NCBI RefSeq assembly: GCF_019145205.1
Contig: NZ_JAHSTT010000003.1
Span: 124,001-188,000 of the forward strand
Direction: 5' to 3'
DNA from: Pseudomonas khavaziana
GTDB taxonomy: Bacteria; Pseudomonadota; Gammaproteobacteria; Pseudomonadales; Pseudomonadaceae
DNA: 64,000 nt
How positions within the stretch are numbered: position 1 is the stretch's first letter; the number at the start of each line of letters is the position of its first letter. The notes below the pieces were generated by a model that was given only the letters and a program-made list of their open reading frames with translations, was not told the origin of the DNA and ran no database searches. Below are positions 20,014 through 28,772 of the stretch, piece after piece. The translations under genes and the position numbers were made by a program.

Positions 20014-20793
20014 TTAATTCGCCCAGGCCTGAGGAGAGACCTCGGCCAAGGCTTTGAATGCGGGCCTGGCGAACCAATAGCCCTGCATCAGAAATATTCC
20101 GCAGTCGAACAGGAAGTCGCGCTCGCCGGCACTTTCGATACCTTCGGCGATGACAGTAACCCCCAACTGCTCACAGATTGTGACAATCCCCTGGACGATC
20201 ACCTGGCGGACACGGTCCTGGTCGACATCGCGGATCAGTGCCATGTCGAGCTTGATCAGGTCAGGTTGGAAGTCGGCCAGCAGATTCAGCCCCGAATAGC
20301 CCGCGCCGAAATCGTCGATGGCGGTCATGAAGCCGAATTCGCGGTATTCACGCAGAATATTGGTCAAATGGCGATAGTTATCTACATGCTCGTGTTCCAG
20401 GGTCTCGAAAATCAACCGGTCCAAAGGAAAGTTATGCGCCCGCGCCGCCTCCAATGTGCTGCGAATGCACAGCTCAGGCCGGTACACGGCATTGGGCATG
20501 AAATTGATGGACAGGCGGGTTTGCATTCCCAGGGCAGAAGCCCCGGCAATAGCCTGGGTGCGGCAGCGCTGGTCGAAGCGATACCGGTTGCTTTCATTGA
20601 CCCGCTCCAGCACTGACAGCGCGCCTTCGCCGTGTGTGCCCCGCACCAGGGCTTCGTGGGCGAAAATAGAGTGATCCCGAAGGTCTACGATAGGCTGGTA
20701 GGCGAAAGCGAAATCAAAGCCCAGGGGCTCGCTTTGCTGGCAACCCACGCACCGCTGGTCAGGCGAGGTGAGTGAAGCGGGAAAGTCGGTCAC
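20014..20793 (-). CDS. rimA: EAL-domain phosphodiesterase RimA
   Basis: Cyclic-di-GMP phosphodiesterase made almost only of an EAL domain, 259 residues. The EAL motif is at residues 47-49 (HEALVRG), the catalytic DDFGAGYSG loop near residue 160 and EGIES near residue 218, so it looks active. The N-terminus has a short CVGC motif. It is first gene of rimABK, so c-di-GMP turnover is tied to ribosome modification. Confidence 0.88.
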   Translation of the reverse strand: MTDFPASLTSPDQRCVGCQQSEPLGFDFAFAYQPIVDLRDHSIFAHEALVRGTHGEGALSVLERVNESNRYRFDQRCRTQAIAGASALGMQTRLSINFMPNAVYRPELCIRSTLEAARAHNFPLDRLIFETLEHEHVDNYRHLTNILREYREFGFMTAIDDFGAGYSGLNLLADFQPDLIKLDMALIRDVDQDRVRQVIVQGIVTICEQLGVTVIAEGIESAGERDFLFDCGIFLMQGYWFARPAFKALAEVSPQAWAN

Positions 20794-20909
20794 AGCGGAT
20801 CCTCGCGAAATCAGGGTACTACCTGGCGTATCTTAGGTGAGCCTTGGGGTTTATGCGTCGAAGGGTTTCAACGGTAAAGTTGCGACATTTTTCAGAGCGA
20901 GGAATTCAA

Positions 20910-21317
20910 GTGGCTCAAAAGCAGGAAGAGGAAGAAAAGGTCCGGCTGGACAAGTGGTTGTGGGCGGCGCGGTTCTATAAAACTCGTGCCCTGGCCAAGG
21001 CCGCTATCGAAAGTGGCAAGGTGCACCATCGAGGTGAGCGCTGCAAGCCGGGCAAAGAGCCGCGTATCGGTGATGAGTTTCAGGTTCGTACAGGTTTTGA
21101 TGAAAAGACTGTCGTGGTGCAGGCGCTTTCTGCCGTGCGCCGTGGGGCACCCGAAGCGCAGGCGCTGTACACCGAGACCGAAGCGAGTATTGCCAAGCGC
21201 GAAAACGCAGCTGCCATGCGCAAGGCTGGAGCGACTGGTATGACCACCGATGGCAAGCCAAGCAAGAAGCAGCGCCGCGATCTATTCAAGTTCCGCGGCA
21301 GTGGCAACGACGATTGA
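20910..21317 (+). CDS. hslR: Heat-shock RNA-binding protein Hsp15 (S4 domain)
   Basis: S4-domain protein that binds stalled 50S subunits carrying nascent chains and helps recycle them, 135 residues. The S4 fold starts at KVRLDKWLWAARFYKTRALA. The C-terminus is basic (KPSKKQRRDLFKF). A GTG at 20910 is taken as start, with GCGAGGAA just upstream; this matches the E. coli length of about 133. Confidence 0.92.
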   Translation: MAQKQEEEEKVRLDKWLWAARFYKTRALAKAAIESGKVHHRGERCKPGKEPRIGDEFQVRTGFDEKTVVVQALSAVRRGAPEAQALYTETEASIAKRENAAAMRKAGATGMTTDGKPSKKQRRDLFKFRGSGNDD

Positions 21318-21346
21318 TTACGAATCTCCTGCCGGCAGCAGATCAA

Positions 21347-21440
21347 AATGTGGGAGGGGGCTTGCTCCCGATAGCAGAGTGTCAGCCAATACACTTGTGG
21401 CTGAGCCACTGCAAATCGGGAGCAAGCCCCCTCCCACATT
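21347..21440. repeat. REPIN (group I REP doublet)
   Basis: Inverted GTGGGAGGGGGCTTGCTCCC arms with a central spacer, between the convergent genes hslR and the PAP2 phosphatase. Confidence 0.92.
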
Positions 21441-21452
21441 TAACCCGCGCAT

Positions 21453-22256
21453 TTAAGAAGCGGTGCGTATGACGCTCAATCGCCCGACCACCGGCAGTTT
21501 GCCCAGCAACCCGAATACCGGCGCAGTTACCCGCAACAGGAACCCCGACACCTTCGCGGCGAACGGCGTGTAATACCCCCATCCAAGCGCCAACAGCGCC
21601 AGCAGCACCCCACCAATATAATCGTCCTGGCCCCAATGCGCGCCGGCAACCAGTCGCGGCGTCATAAACAACAGCGCGAGGCCCCAGATCACCAGCACCT
21701 GGCTGACGCGCTTGGCAAACACCGTCATGAACATCCCCCAGATCAACAGCACCGAAGCGTGATCGCCGGGGAAGCTTTGGCTTGAGCGGTCCTTCAACTC
21801 CCAGGTTTTTTCCAGCCCAGGGAAAAAATCACTCATTTGAATCGCGCCGCTGATCACCATCGACGGGCTACTGTGCTGCCAGCCCATCTGGGCTGCGAGC
21901 TTGGAGAACAGCATGCGAATAAACAGCAACAGCAGCAGAATGCCTAGAAAACCAAAAAACGCCTGGCGCACCTGCACAGCCTTGAACACCCAATCGCCGC
22001 GAATCAGTAACGCCAGCAAAATCACGCCGACCACCGCATCAAATGGCCGCAGGCTGGCCACGGCCCACACATGCAACCAGGTCGAGCTGGTTGCCAGCGG
22101 ATCATTGAGCAGATGAAACAGCCACTCGTCGAAAATTACACAGAGCATCTGGCCCGTGGGCCACAGCCAAAAACACAGCAGCCCGATAGCGAGTAGATTG
22201 CAAAGAGCCCATCGCCGGAGGTTCCAGTTGGCTTGGAACAAACCCGGATTGTTCAT
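21453..22256 (-). CDS. PAP2-family membrane phosphatase
   Basis: Integral membrane phosphatase-like protein of 267 residues with about six hydrophobic spans. Motif 2 appears as SFPGDHAS and motif 3 as VAGAHWGQDDYIGG, which keep the family histidines and aspartate. The substrate may be undecaprenyl pyrophosphate, lipid A or another lipid phosphate; the sequence does not decide. A hypothetical gene occupies this place beside hslR in P. aeruginosa. Confidence 0.8.
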   Translation of the reverse strand: MNNPGLFQANWNLRRWALCNLLAIGLLCFWLWPTGQMLCVIFDEWLFHLLNDPLATSSTWLHVWAVASLRPFDAVVGVILLALLIRGDWVFKAVQVRQAFFGFLGILLLLLFIRMLFSKLAAQMGWQHSSPSMVISGAIQMSDFFPGLEKTWELKDRSSQSFPGDHASVLLIWGMFMTVFAKRVSQVLVIWGLALLFMTPRLVAGAHWGQDDYIGGVLLALLALGWGYYTPFAAKVSGFLLRVTAPVFGLLGKLPVVGRLSVIRTAS

Positions 22257-22380
22257 AAACTGTCCCTCATCGCTCTATTAAGCTCCTTGTTTTCAGGAGA
22301 AGTCGCACCAACATGGTGCTAAAGCGTTTAATTTTATAAACCTTGTAATCATTTTGTCATCACTTCAGATACCCAGACCT

Positions 22381-23283
22381 ATGACCGATCTACCGGATAC
22401 CGACTTCACCCAACGCTTTATCTTCGATGAGAGCGACGCCCGCGGCGAGATGGTCTCGTTGGAGCGCAGCTATGCCGAAGTCCTCGCTAAACATGCCTAT
22501 CCGGAGCCGGTCGCGCAGTTGCTCGGCGAGCTGATGGCCGCTGCGGCGCTGCTGGTTGGCACGATGAAGTTCGACGGCTTGCTGATCTTGCAGGCTCGCT
22601 CCGAAGGGCCGATCCCCATGCTGATGATCGAGTGCTCCAGCGAGCGCGAAATCCGCGGCCTGGCTCGTTATGAAGCGGACCAGATCGCTGCGCACGCCAC
22701 CCTGGCCGACCTGATGCCCAACGGCGTACTGGCCCTTACCGTCGACCCGACCGAAGGCCAACGCTACCAGGGCATCGTCGACCTCGATGGCGAAACCCTG
22801 TCGGAATGCTTCACCAACTACTTCGTGATGTCCCAGCAAGTGGGCACCAAGTTCTGGCTTAACGCAGACGGCAAGCGCGCCCGTGGCTTGCTGGTGCAAC
22901 AACTGCCGGCTGACCGCATCAAGGATGACGATGATCGCGCTGAAAGCTGGCGGCATATCATCGCCCTGGCCGACACGTTGAAGGCCGAAGAGCTGCTGGG
23001 CCTGGACAACGAAACCATCCTGCACCGCCTGTATCACGAAGAGGCCGTGCGCCTGTTCGATGAACAGGGGCTGCGCTTCAATTGCAGTTGCTCGCGCGAG
23101 CGTTCGGCCAATGCCTTGGTCAGCCTGGGGCTGGAAGATGCGCAAAATCTGGTGGTGGAACACGGCGGCCATATCGAGATCGACTGCCAGTTCTGCAACG
23201 AGCGTTATTTGTTCGATGCCGCGGATGTAGCCCAATTATTCGCCGGAGCAGGTATCGACACCCCTTCCGACACCCGCCACTAA
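22381..23283 (+). CDS. hslO: Redox-regulated chaperone Hsp33
   Basis: Holdase chaperone activated by oxidation, 300 residues. The zinc-binding redox switch is complete at the C-terminus: C235 and C237 (NCSCSRERS), C269 and C272 (DCQFCNERY). The ATG at 22381 gives the standard start; the longer frame begins in the leader. It lies upstream of pckA as in other pseudomonads. Confidence 0.94.
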   Translation: MTDLPDTDFTQRFIFDESDARGEMVSLERSYAEVLAKHAYPEPVAQLLGELMAAAALLVGTMKFDGLLILQARSEGPIPMLMIECSSEREIRGLARYEADQIAAHATLADLMPNGVLALTVDPTEGQRYQGIVDLDGETLSECFTNYFVMSQQVGTKFWLNADGKRARGLLVQQLPADRIKDDDDRAESWRHIIALADTLKAEELLGLDNETILHRLYHEEAVRLFDEQGLRFNCSCSRERSANALVSLGLEDAQNLVVEHGGHIEIDCQFCNERYLFDAADVAQLFAGAGIDTPSDTRH

Positions 23284-23462
23284 AACGTTTAAGCACAGGT
23301 AAATTACCTGTCGAATGCCGGATTAGAGGCGTTCTGACGGGAGGGCCCTACTCTTTTTGGGCTTTTCTGGCATAATCCGGCCCACTTTTTTCGCGGTAGT
23401 AGTGCGCAACTTTCTACTACAAAACGTTTGGAGCACTCGGCCATAGGCCGACGGGGAACCTC

Positions 23463-25004
23463 ATGACGCAAGCCAATAACGCCGTATACACCGATCTGAG
23501 TGTTGACGATCTGGTCAAAGAAGCCCTGCAGCGCGGTGAAGGCGTGCTTGCCGATACTGGCGCGCTGGTCGTAGAAACCGGTCATCGTACCGGGCGTTCG
23601 CCGGTTGACCGTTTCATCGTTGAAGAGCCTTCCACCCAGGACGCCATTGCCTGGGGCCCGATCAACCGCAAGTTCCCGGCCGACAAGTTCGATGCCCTGT
23701 GGGCTCGCGTCGAGGCGTTCAACAACGCGCAAGAGCATTTTGTCTCCCACGTGCATGTAGGTGCTTCCGAAGAACACTACCTGGCCGTGAAAATGACCAC
23801 CCAGACTGCCTGGCAGAACCTGTTCGGTCGTTGCCTGTTCATCAACCCGGCCCAATACAACCCGGCCGGTCGTGAAGAGTGGCAAGTGCTCAACGTGGCC
23901 AACTTCGAGTGCGTGCCAGAGCGTGACGGCACCAACTCCGACGGTTGCGTGATCCTCAACTTCGCCCAGAAAAAAGTGCTGATCGCCGGCATGCGTTACG
24001 CCGGTGAAATGAAAAAAGCCATGTTTTCGGTGCAGAACTTCCTGCTGCCGGCCTCCGACGTATTGCCGATGCACTGCGCCGCCAACATTGGCGAAGCAGG
24101 CGACGTGACCCTGTTCTTCGGCCTGTCCGGCACCGGCAAGACCACCCTGTCTGCCGACGAAAGCCGTTACCTGATCGGTGACGACGAACACGGCTGGGGT
24201 GAAGGCGTGGTGTTCAACATCGAAGGCGGTTGCTATGCCAAGTGCATCGACCTGTCCGAGAAGAACGAGCCGGTTATCTGGAAAGCCATCAAGCACGGTG
24301 CCGTGCTGGAAAACGTGGTGATCGACGAGGCCAAGCACGCCGACTACGCTGACGTCAGCCTGACCCAGAACAGCCGTGCCGCCTACCCGCTGGAGCACGT
24401 TGCCAAGCGTTCCGAAAAGAACCTGGGCGGCGAGCCAAACGCGGTGATCTTCCTGACCTGCGACCTTACCGGCGTGCTGCCGCCAGTGTCGATCCTCAGC
24501 GAAGAACAAGCGGCCTACCACTTCCTGTCCGGCTACACCGCATTGGTGGGCTCGACTGAAATGGGTTCCGGCAGCGGCATCAAGTCGACCTTCTCCACCT
24601 GCTTCGGCGCGCCGTTCTTCCCACGCCCGGCTGGCGAATACGCAGAGCTTTTGATCAAGCGCATCCGTGGTTTCGGCTCCAAGGTCTACCTGGTCAACAC
24701 CGGTTGGACCGGCGGCGGCTACGGCGTCGGCAAACGCTTCAACATCCCGACTACTCGCGGCGTGATCGCCGCGATCCAGAGCGGCGCGTTGATCGGTGCG
24801 CAAACCGAACACCTCGACACCATCAACCTCGACGTGCCATTGGCCGTACCGGGCGTTGAAACCGGCCTGCTGAACCCACGTAACACCTGGGCTGACAAAG
24901 CCGCCTACGACGAAGCGGCGAAAGCGCTGGCTGGCCTGTTCATCGAGAACTTCAAAAAGTTTGAAGTGAGCGATGCGATCAAGGCTGCGGGTCCTAAGTT
25001 GTAA
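23463..25004 (+). CDS. pckA: Phosphoenolpyruvate carboxykinase (ATP)
   Basis: Gluconeogenic enzyme converting oxaloacetate and ATP to PEP, CO2 and ADP, 513 residues. The P-loop GLSGTGKTT is at residues 220-228, preceded by the conserved MHCAANIGE. The metal-binding [21 protein letters not shown] follows in shorter form nearby. A leader of about 180 bases separates it from hslO. A strong terminator follows. Confidence 0.95.
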   Translation: MTQANNAVYTDLSVDDLVKEALQRGEGVLADTGALVVETGHRTGRSPVDRFIVEEPSTQDAIAWGPINRKFPADKFDALWARVEAFNNAQEHFVSHVHVGASEEHYLAVKMTTQTAWQNLFGRCLFINPAQYNPAGREEWQVLNVANFECVPERDGTNSDGCVILNFAQKKVLIAGMRYAGEMKKAMFSVQNFLLPASDVLPMHCAANIGEAGDVTLFFGLSGTGKTTLSADESRYLIGDDEHGWGEGVVFNIEGGCYAKCIDLSEKNEPVIWKAIKHGAVLENVVIDEAKHADYADVSLTQNSRAAYPLEHVAKRSEKNLGGEPNAVIFLTCDLTGVLPPVSILSEEQAAYHFLSGYTALVGSTEMGSGSGIKSTFSTCFGAPFFPRPAGEYAELLIKRIRGFGSKVYLVNTGWTGGGYGVGKRFNIPTTRGVIAAIQSGALIGAQTEHLDTINLDVPLAVPGVETGLLNPRNTWADKAAYDEAAKALAGLFIENFKKFEVSDAIKAAGPKL

Positions 25005-25020
25005 GACTTAGCTGTTGTGA

Positions 25021-25050
25021 AAAAGCCGCCTCCTGCAGGCGGCTTTTTTG
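25021..25050 (+). terminator. Rho-independent terminator of pckA
   Basis: Arms AAAAAGCCGCCT and AGGCGGCTTTTT with a five-base loop and a T run, 16 bases after the pckA stop. Confidence 0.92.
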
Positions 25051-25061
25051 TACGCGCAGGG

Positions 25062-25925
25062 TTAATGGGCGATGTGCAGCACCACCGCGCCGACCAGCAC
25101 CAGCAAAACCCCGAGCACCTGTACCGCCGACAAGCGCTCCTTGAAAAATACAAACCCCAGGATCGCCGCAATCCCGCCCGATAGCGTACTGATCACCGTC
25201 ACCACCGATACCGACCCCGCCATCGCACCCCACGAAAACGCCGAGAACCCGCCGAGGTTCATCAGGCTCGCACCGGTCAACGTCGCGCAATTTTTCAGCG
25301 GCGGGATCTTCAGGCCGTCCTTGATCCTCAGCACCATCACCACCAGCACGCACAGGCCCACTAGGTACCCCAGCCATAGCATGGTGATCGGCCCCAGCGC
25401 CGGCAGTGTGTAGCGGCCTTGCAGCCAGAAACTGGTGCCATACAGTGTTGCTGCGAGCATGGCGTAGGCGATGGACAGGCGCGGGTTGTTGTGGGGCGTG
25501 CCGTTGTCCTTGTGGATGCTGGACAGGACCACGCCAAGCACGCACAGGGCGATGCAGCCCAGTTGTATCAAGCTGATGTGCTCACCGCTGGCCCAGGACA
25601 GCAGGGTGGTCACTACACCATAGGAAGTGACCAATGGCGCGACGATGGCAGCCTTGCCCAAGGCAAACGCCTTGGACAGTGCGAGGGCGCCGGAAACGGT
25701 CAGCAGGGCGGCTGCGATGCCCAGGAGCCAGACGCTTAACGGCGCATCGAGGGATTTGAAAAGGTAGGTCGGGAATATGACCAGCAGCAACGTCATAATC
25801 AGAAAGCCGAGGGCTTGGCCGAAATACACCGCGCGCTTAACGCCAACGGCGCGGGCATTGAGGCCCACGAGAAAGTCCGTGCCACCCCAGAGCAGGGCGG
25901 CCAGCAGGCCCATTAGTACGTCCAT
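25062..25925 (-). CDS. DMT-superfamily transporter (EamA-like)
   Basis: Membrane protein of 287 residues with about ten hydrophobic spans in two repeats, as in EamA/RhaT drug-metabolite exporters. It begins MDVLMGLLAALLWGGTDFLV, the usual EamA opening. It is convergent to pckA and monocistronic. Substrate unknown. Confidence 0.82.
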   Translation of the reverse strand: MDVLMGLLAALLWGGTDFLVGLNARAVGVKRAVYFGQALGFLIMTLLLVIFPTYLFKSLDAPLSVWLLGIAAALLTVSGALALSKAFALGKAAIVAPLVTSYGVVTTLLSWASGEHISLIQLGCIALCVLGVVLSSIHKDNGTPHNNPRLSIAYAMLAATLYGTSFWLQGRYTLPALGPITMLWLGYLVGLCVLVVMVLRIKDGLKIPPLKNCATLTGASLMNLGGFSAFSWGAMAGSVSVVTVISTLSGGIAAILGFVFFKERLSAVQVLGVLLVLVGAVVLHIAH

Positions 25926-25971
25926 GTAAGGTCCTTGTTATGTATACCGCTCGCCAGATTAGCGCAGAGCC

Positions 25972-26063
25972 AATGTGGGAGAGGGCTTGCCCCCGATGGT
26001 GGTGAATCAGTCAGCTTATCTATAGCTGACCCACTGCAATCGAGGGCAAGCCCCCTCCCACAT
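25972..26063. repeat. REPIN (group I variant)
   Basis: Arms GTGGGAGAGGGCTTGCCCCC and its near complement. The arms differ from the other copies by matched changes (CTCC to CCCC), so hairpin pairing is kept. Confidence 0.88.
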
Positions 26064-26085
26064 ATGGATCTGAATGCTCTTGGGA

Positions 26086-26727
26086 TCAGCTCAGGTTTTC
26101 CAAGGACTGCGTGTCCCACCTGTGGGTCTTGATCGCCAGGTAGAGCATGCCGATGGTCAGCGGTATTTTGTCGCCACGGCCTTTGGCGCGTCGCTTCAAG
26201 AATACGTCGAACATCGGCGGCTGAAAGTAACGATAAGCGTCGTAGTCGCTTAGGTCGACCCCGAAATCCTGTTCCAGCGCATCCATGAATTGCTTGGCCT
26301 CAACGCCATCGCAGGCAAGGTCGAAGTTGAGCGAGGTTTGCAGGCTAATGGTCTTGTGTTTCGGCAGACCGATTTCTTCATGCAGCAATTGCAGGAGCTG
26401 CTGCATGACCGGGTCTTCGGGGAAGTTGGGGGTCAGGTTCATGGTGGGGGTGCGTAGGAGTGGGTGAGGGGGCCTTTTACGTTGCCGGCGGTGTTTGTTT
26501 CGCGTGATGAAGAGAGCCAAGCCTATCAAGAACAAGGCCAGGGGAAGAAGTTGAATGTTCAGGACAATGGCGATGTAGGGTAGCCAGAACAACAGGAGCA
26601 GTCCCGTTACGATGAAGGTAACGGCGAGACGCGTTCTTAACGTGCAGTCAGTGATTTTGTAATACAGCAACAGATGGAGAGCGAACAATAGCGCTGTTTG
26701 TAGGTAAAGCCATTGACTAAAGTTCAT
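26086..26727 (-). CDS. Membrane-anchored DUF1493-like protein
   Basis: 213 residues. The N-terminal third has two or three membrane spans (WLYLQTALLFALHLLLYYKI, then ITGLLLLFWLPY-like and LLPLALFLIGLALFI segments), followed by a basic linker. From about residue 100 comes a soluble acidic domain resembling DUF1493, a small acyl-carrier-protein-like fold (SLNFDLACDGVEAKQFMDAL). The ATG at 26727 overlaps the upstream stop as ATGA, supporting the long protein rather than a start at 26442. No obvious DSL serine motif of true carriers is seen, so a carrier role is doubtful. Function unknown. Confidence 0.6.
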   Translation of the reverse strand: MNFSQWLYLQTALLFALHLLLYYKITDCTLRTRLAVTFIVTGLLLLFWLPYIAIVLNIQLLPLALFLIGLALFITRNKHRRQRKRPPHPLLRTPTMNLTPNFPEDPVMQQLLQLLHEEIGLPKHKTISLQTSLNFDLACDGVEAKQFMDALEQDFGVDLSDYDAYRYFQPPMFDVFLKRRAKGRGDKIPLTIGMLYLAIKTHRWDTQSLENLS

Positions 26728-27200
26728 CTGGAGTACACATGCATTGAGACGCTTGAGCGCTGCGGGCCTATGCCACCGCTGACCTGAGCATCCAGGCCAA
26801 TGACGATGTCTGCGCTGTGAAAGTTGTGGATCCTGTGAGAAATCAAATCGCTGATAGCGTTCTCGACTATCGATTCTGCTTTGCTGGATATGATCCCGAC
26901 AGGGGCTGCAACTGCGCCAGAAATGATCTTTTTTATGAGGTTGTTTCGATTGTTCAAGCAATCTGCCTGCTCCCTGGTCAGTGGCTTTGAGACGGCGACT
27001 GTCATTACGCAGGGTAGATCTCGGGCAAGCATCTTTTCGTACAACTTCCGCAGCCGCAAGCGGACCTCTATCGCTGAAGCTTTTGCTTGCAGCAAGCAAA
27101 GTGTGGCTAGCTCTTGTCGATTGTTTGGCATCACGGTGAGTCGAATTACCGTGAAAGTGATGCCATAGTGGCCGATATATTGAGTCCTTTCGATGTTCAC
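26724..27200 (-). CDS. Hypothetical protein coupled to the DUF1493-like gene
   Basis: 158 residues, GTG start at 27200 with a weak upstream GGA site. No family is recognised. The middle is rich in basic residues and cysteines, and residues 85-115 hold a Gly/Ala/Ile-rich segment (KIISGAVAAPVGIISSKAES) that may be membrane-active or a glycine-zipper-like helix. The stop overlaps the next gene by four bases, so the two are one unit. Lower GC than nearby core genes suggests acquisition. Confidence 0.5.
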   Translation of the reverse strand: MNIERTQYIGHYGITFTVIRLTVMPNNRQELATLCLLQAKASAIEVRLRLRKLYEKMLARDLPCVMTVAVSKPLTREQADCLNNRNNLIKKIISGAVAAPVGIISSKAESIVENAISDLISHRIHNFHSADIVIGLDAQVSGGIGPQRSSVSMHVYSR

Positions 27201-27380
27201 GGTTTTTTCCGAGACAGGTGATAGGAGGTTATGTTCAGTCGGCTACGCGTAACTGGTATAGAGGGTTGAGCGGGCATTTGAAGCAGTTTGGGAAACGGAT
27301 GGCGTGACGTTTGGCTGTGTCTTACAAAAGCCTCCGGCATTTATGGCTTGCAACGATGTAATGGGCAAAGCTGATCAGTT
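27201..27380. other. Intergenic stretch with no recognised feature
   Basis: About 180 bases between the hypothetical operon and a REPIN. No gene, repeat or RNA is recognised; it should contain the operon promoter. Confidence 0.4.
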
Positions 27381-27479
27381 GTAGGAGCGAGCGTGCTCGC
27401 GAAAAACTCAAAAGCGCCGCGTTTTTTCTGATTTACCGCGTCATCGTTGGCGATTTTCGCGAGCAAGCTCGCTCCTACA
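27381..27479. repeat. REPIN of a different REP group
   Basis: Arms GTAGGAGCGAGCGTGCTCGCG and complement (left arm cited in part), distinct from the GTGGGAGGGG group seen elsewhere. Spacer of about 50 bases. It matches the group known in P. fluorescens with GTAGGAGCGAGC arms. Confidence 0.85.
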
Positions 27480-27489
27480 CAGGTGTTGC

Positions 27490-27741
27490 TTAGACTTGCG
27501 CTTGTTCAGGTTGCAGCTGAACGTGTTGCGCGGCTTCCAGCAAATCACAGCCGTCCTGAACGAGCAGGTACAGCGCATTGATGATGTGGGAAATGTCTTT
27601 GAGGTCGGCGTGGTCGAAGGTCAGGCAGGAGAAGGTTTCCAATAAGTCGCTGGCGGCGCGGATACGCTGGTGGGCGGCTGATTGGATATCTTCAGCCTTG
27701 TCTTGAACTTACTCGGTTTGCTGTTAGGTAACCGACATCAC
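27490..27741 (-). pseudogene. Broken small gene of a Pseudomonas-specific type
   Basis: Reading from GTG/ATG at 27741/27738 gives MSVT, then a stop, QQTE, then a second stop, followed by a well-formed acidic helical protein of about 70 residues (HADLKDISHIINALYLLVQD) to the stop at 27490. The body looks protein-like, so two nonsense changes near the 5' end probably inactivate it, unless a downstream start is used. It lies behind the same structured leader as the DUF3077 gene at 55018-55302, and may be a relative of it. Confidence 0.6.
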
Positions 27742-27759
27742 CGTGGCCAAACGGTGGGT

Positions 27760-27935
27760 GGCGGACTGTGCGCGGGTTGGCCAGCCGGAAACAGCAATCC
27801 GACACGTCCGAAGACGTCCCACACACAGCCGCCATAGCAGTGCGTTACGAGACGATAGACGTTCGCAAGGCAAGTAATGGCACTTATGTGTGCTGTTTTC
27901 GAGTGACCAAACCCGGTCGCTGAATTGGCAGCGGC
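27760..27935 (-). ncRNA. Structured leader element, copy 1
   Basis: On the minus strand it holds a 5' hairpin with loop CCAATT (27916-27935), a long-range stem GGCGGCTGTGTG (27822-27833) pairing with CGCACAG-T-CCGCC (27760-27772), and between them a hairpin ACGTC-TTCG-GACGT (27804-27817). The second copy at 55360-55548 keeps the same stems with different bases. It lies directly upstream of the broken small gene. Function unknown; a cis-regulatory RNA is inferred. Confidence 0.55.
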
Positions 27936-28002
27936 GAGCTGAACCTTAGAAGTGAGGTTGTTCTCGAGCAATAAACAGGTGGTTTAGTCATTCGCGGTTC
28001 GA

Positions 28003-28602
28003 TCAGGCATTGAGAGGCTTACTGATACACCGCCCAAAAATCGCCTCCAATCCCCGATAATCACACGCCACCGCATCAATATTCGCCGGTATCCATGCCG
28101 CGTGTTTCACCAGCCACCAATTCACCGAAAACCCCGCGTTTACGATGATCTGTTCAAACAGGATCCGCTGTGCCCGTCCATTGCCTTCACGGAAGGGGTG
28201 GATAACATTCAGGTCGCCATAAGCTTCAGCGATTTGATGGACGAGATCGGCCTGGGACACGCCGACATACCAATTGGCGTCGTGCATATGCCGGATGATT
28301 TTCGCCGCTTCCGGCAGGATACGCTCCGGAGTGCAGAACAGCGTGTCACCTTTCTGGATGTTGACGCTGCGCAGTTCGCCGGCCCAATCGTAGACGTCAC
28401 CGAACAGGATGCGGTGGATGTGTTGCAGACGATCAAGGTCGTAGGGCGGCGGAAATAGCGGAAGGTTGGCTACGGCAATTTCGGATAACTCCCGCTCGGC
28501 TTGGTGCAGGCGGTGTTCATCGAGCAAATCGAGGCGGTTGCGCAGGACGCTGCTATCCGGGTAGCAGTACGGGTCCTGGCCCACCCCGTATTTGTCGAGC
28601 AT
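28003..28602 (-). CDS. Fic-domain AMPylating toxin
   Basis: Fic/DOC-family protein, 199 residues. The catalytic motif HPFREGNGR is intact at residues 135-143, with H135 the expected base, so it should transfer AMP from ATP to a protein target (FicT proteins modify gyrase and topoisomerase IV). The flap region WAGELRSVNIQKGDTLF precedes it. Its ATG overlaps the stop of the small upstream gene (TGATG). With that partner it forms a class I FicTA-type toxin-antitoxin pair. Confidence 0.9.
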   Translation of the reverse strand: MLDKYGVGQDPYCYPDSSVLRNRLDLLDEHRLHQAERELSEIAVANLPLFPPPYDLDRLQHIHRILFGDVYDWAGELRSVNIQKGDTLFCTPERILPEAAKIIRHMHDANWYVGVSQADLVHQIAEAYGDLNVIHPFREGNGRAQRILFEQIIVNAGFSVNWWLVKHAAWIPANIDAVACDYRGLEAIFGRCISKPLNA

Positions 28603-28772
28603 CAGCGTGAGGTATTGCGGTATTTGGCCAGGACGGCTTCGCGGGTCGGCAGGGGCTTGTCGACATCGGCCGGTTGGGTATCGAACCCTTCCAGGCGCAA
28701 GCTGGCCAGGTAATTGGAACGGCGGATTTTGTGATAGTGATCCTGTTTTTGCTCAAACGTCGGTTCGCTCAT
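28602..28772 (-). CDS. YhfG/FicA-type antitoxin of the Fic protein
   Basis: 56 residues from the ATG at 28772, preceded by AGGAG. It contains SLRLEG near residue 22, fitting the inhibitory helix motif [S/T]xxxE[G/N], which blocks ATP binding in class I Fic proteins. It is basic and helical, as in YhfG. The longer frame to 28874 has no family support. Toxin and antitoxin are translationally coupled. Confidence 0.85.
   Translation of the reverse strand: MSEPTFEQKQDHYHKIRRSNYLASLRLEGFDTQPADVDKPLPTREAVLAKYRNTSR

Noticed and set aside
26086..27099. 337-residue frame covering the DUF1493-like gene
   Set aside because: The N-terminal part lies inside the preceding coupled gene; the ATG at 26727 with the stop overlap is the better start.
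27738..27971. 77-residue minus-strand frame, and a similar 79-residue frame at 55345-55584
   Set aside because: Both are translations of the structured leader element; their similarity is explained by RNA stems, not by codon-level conservation.
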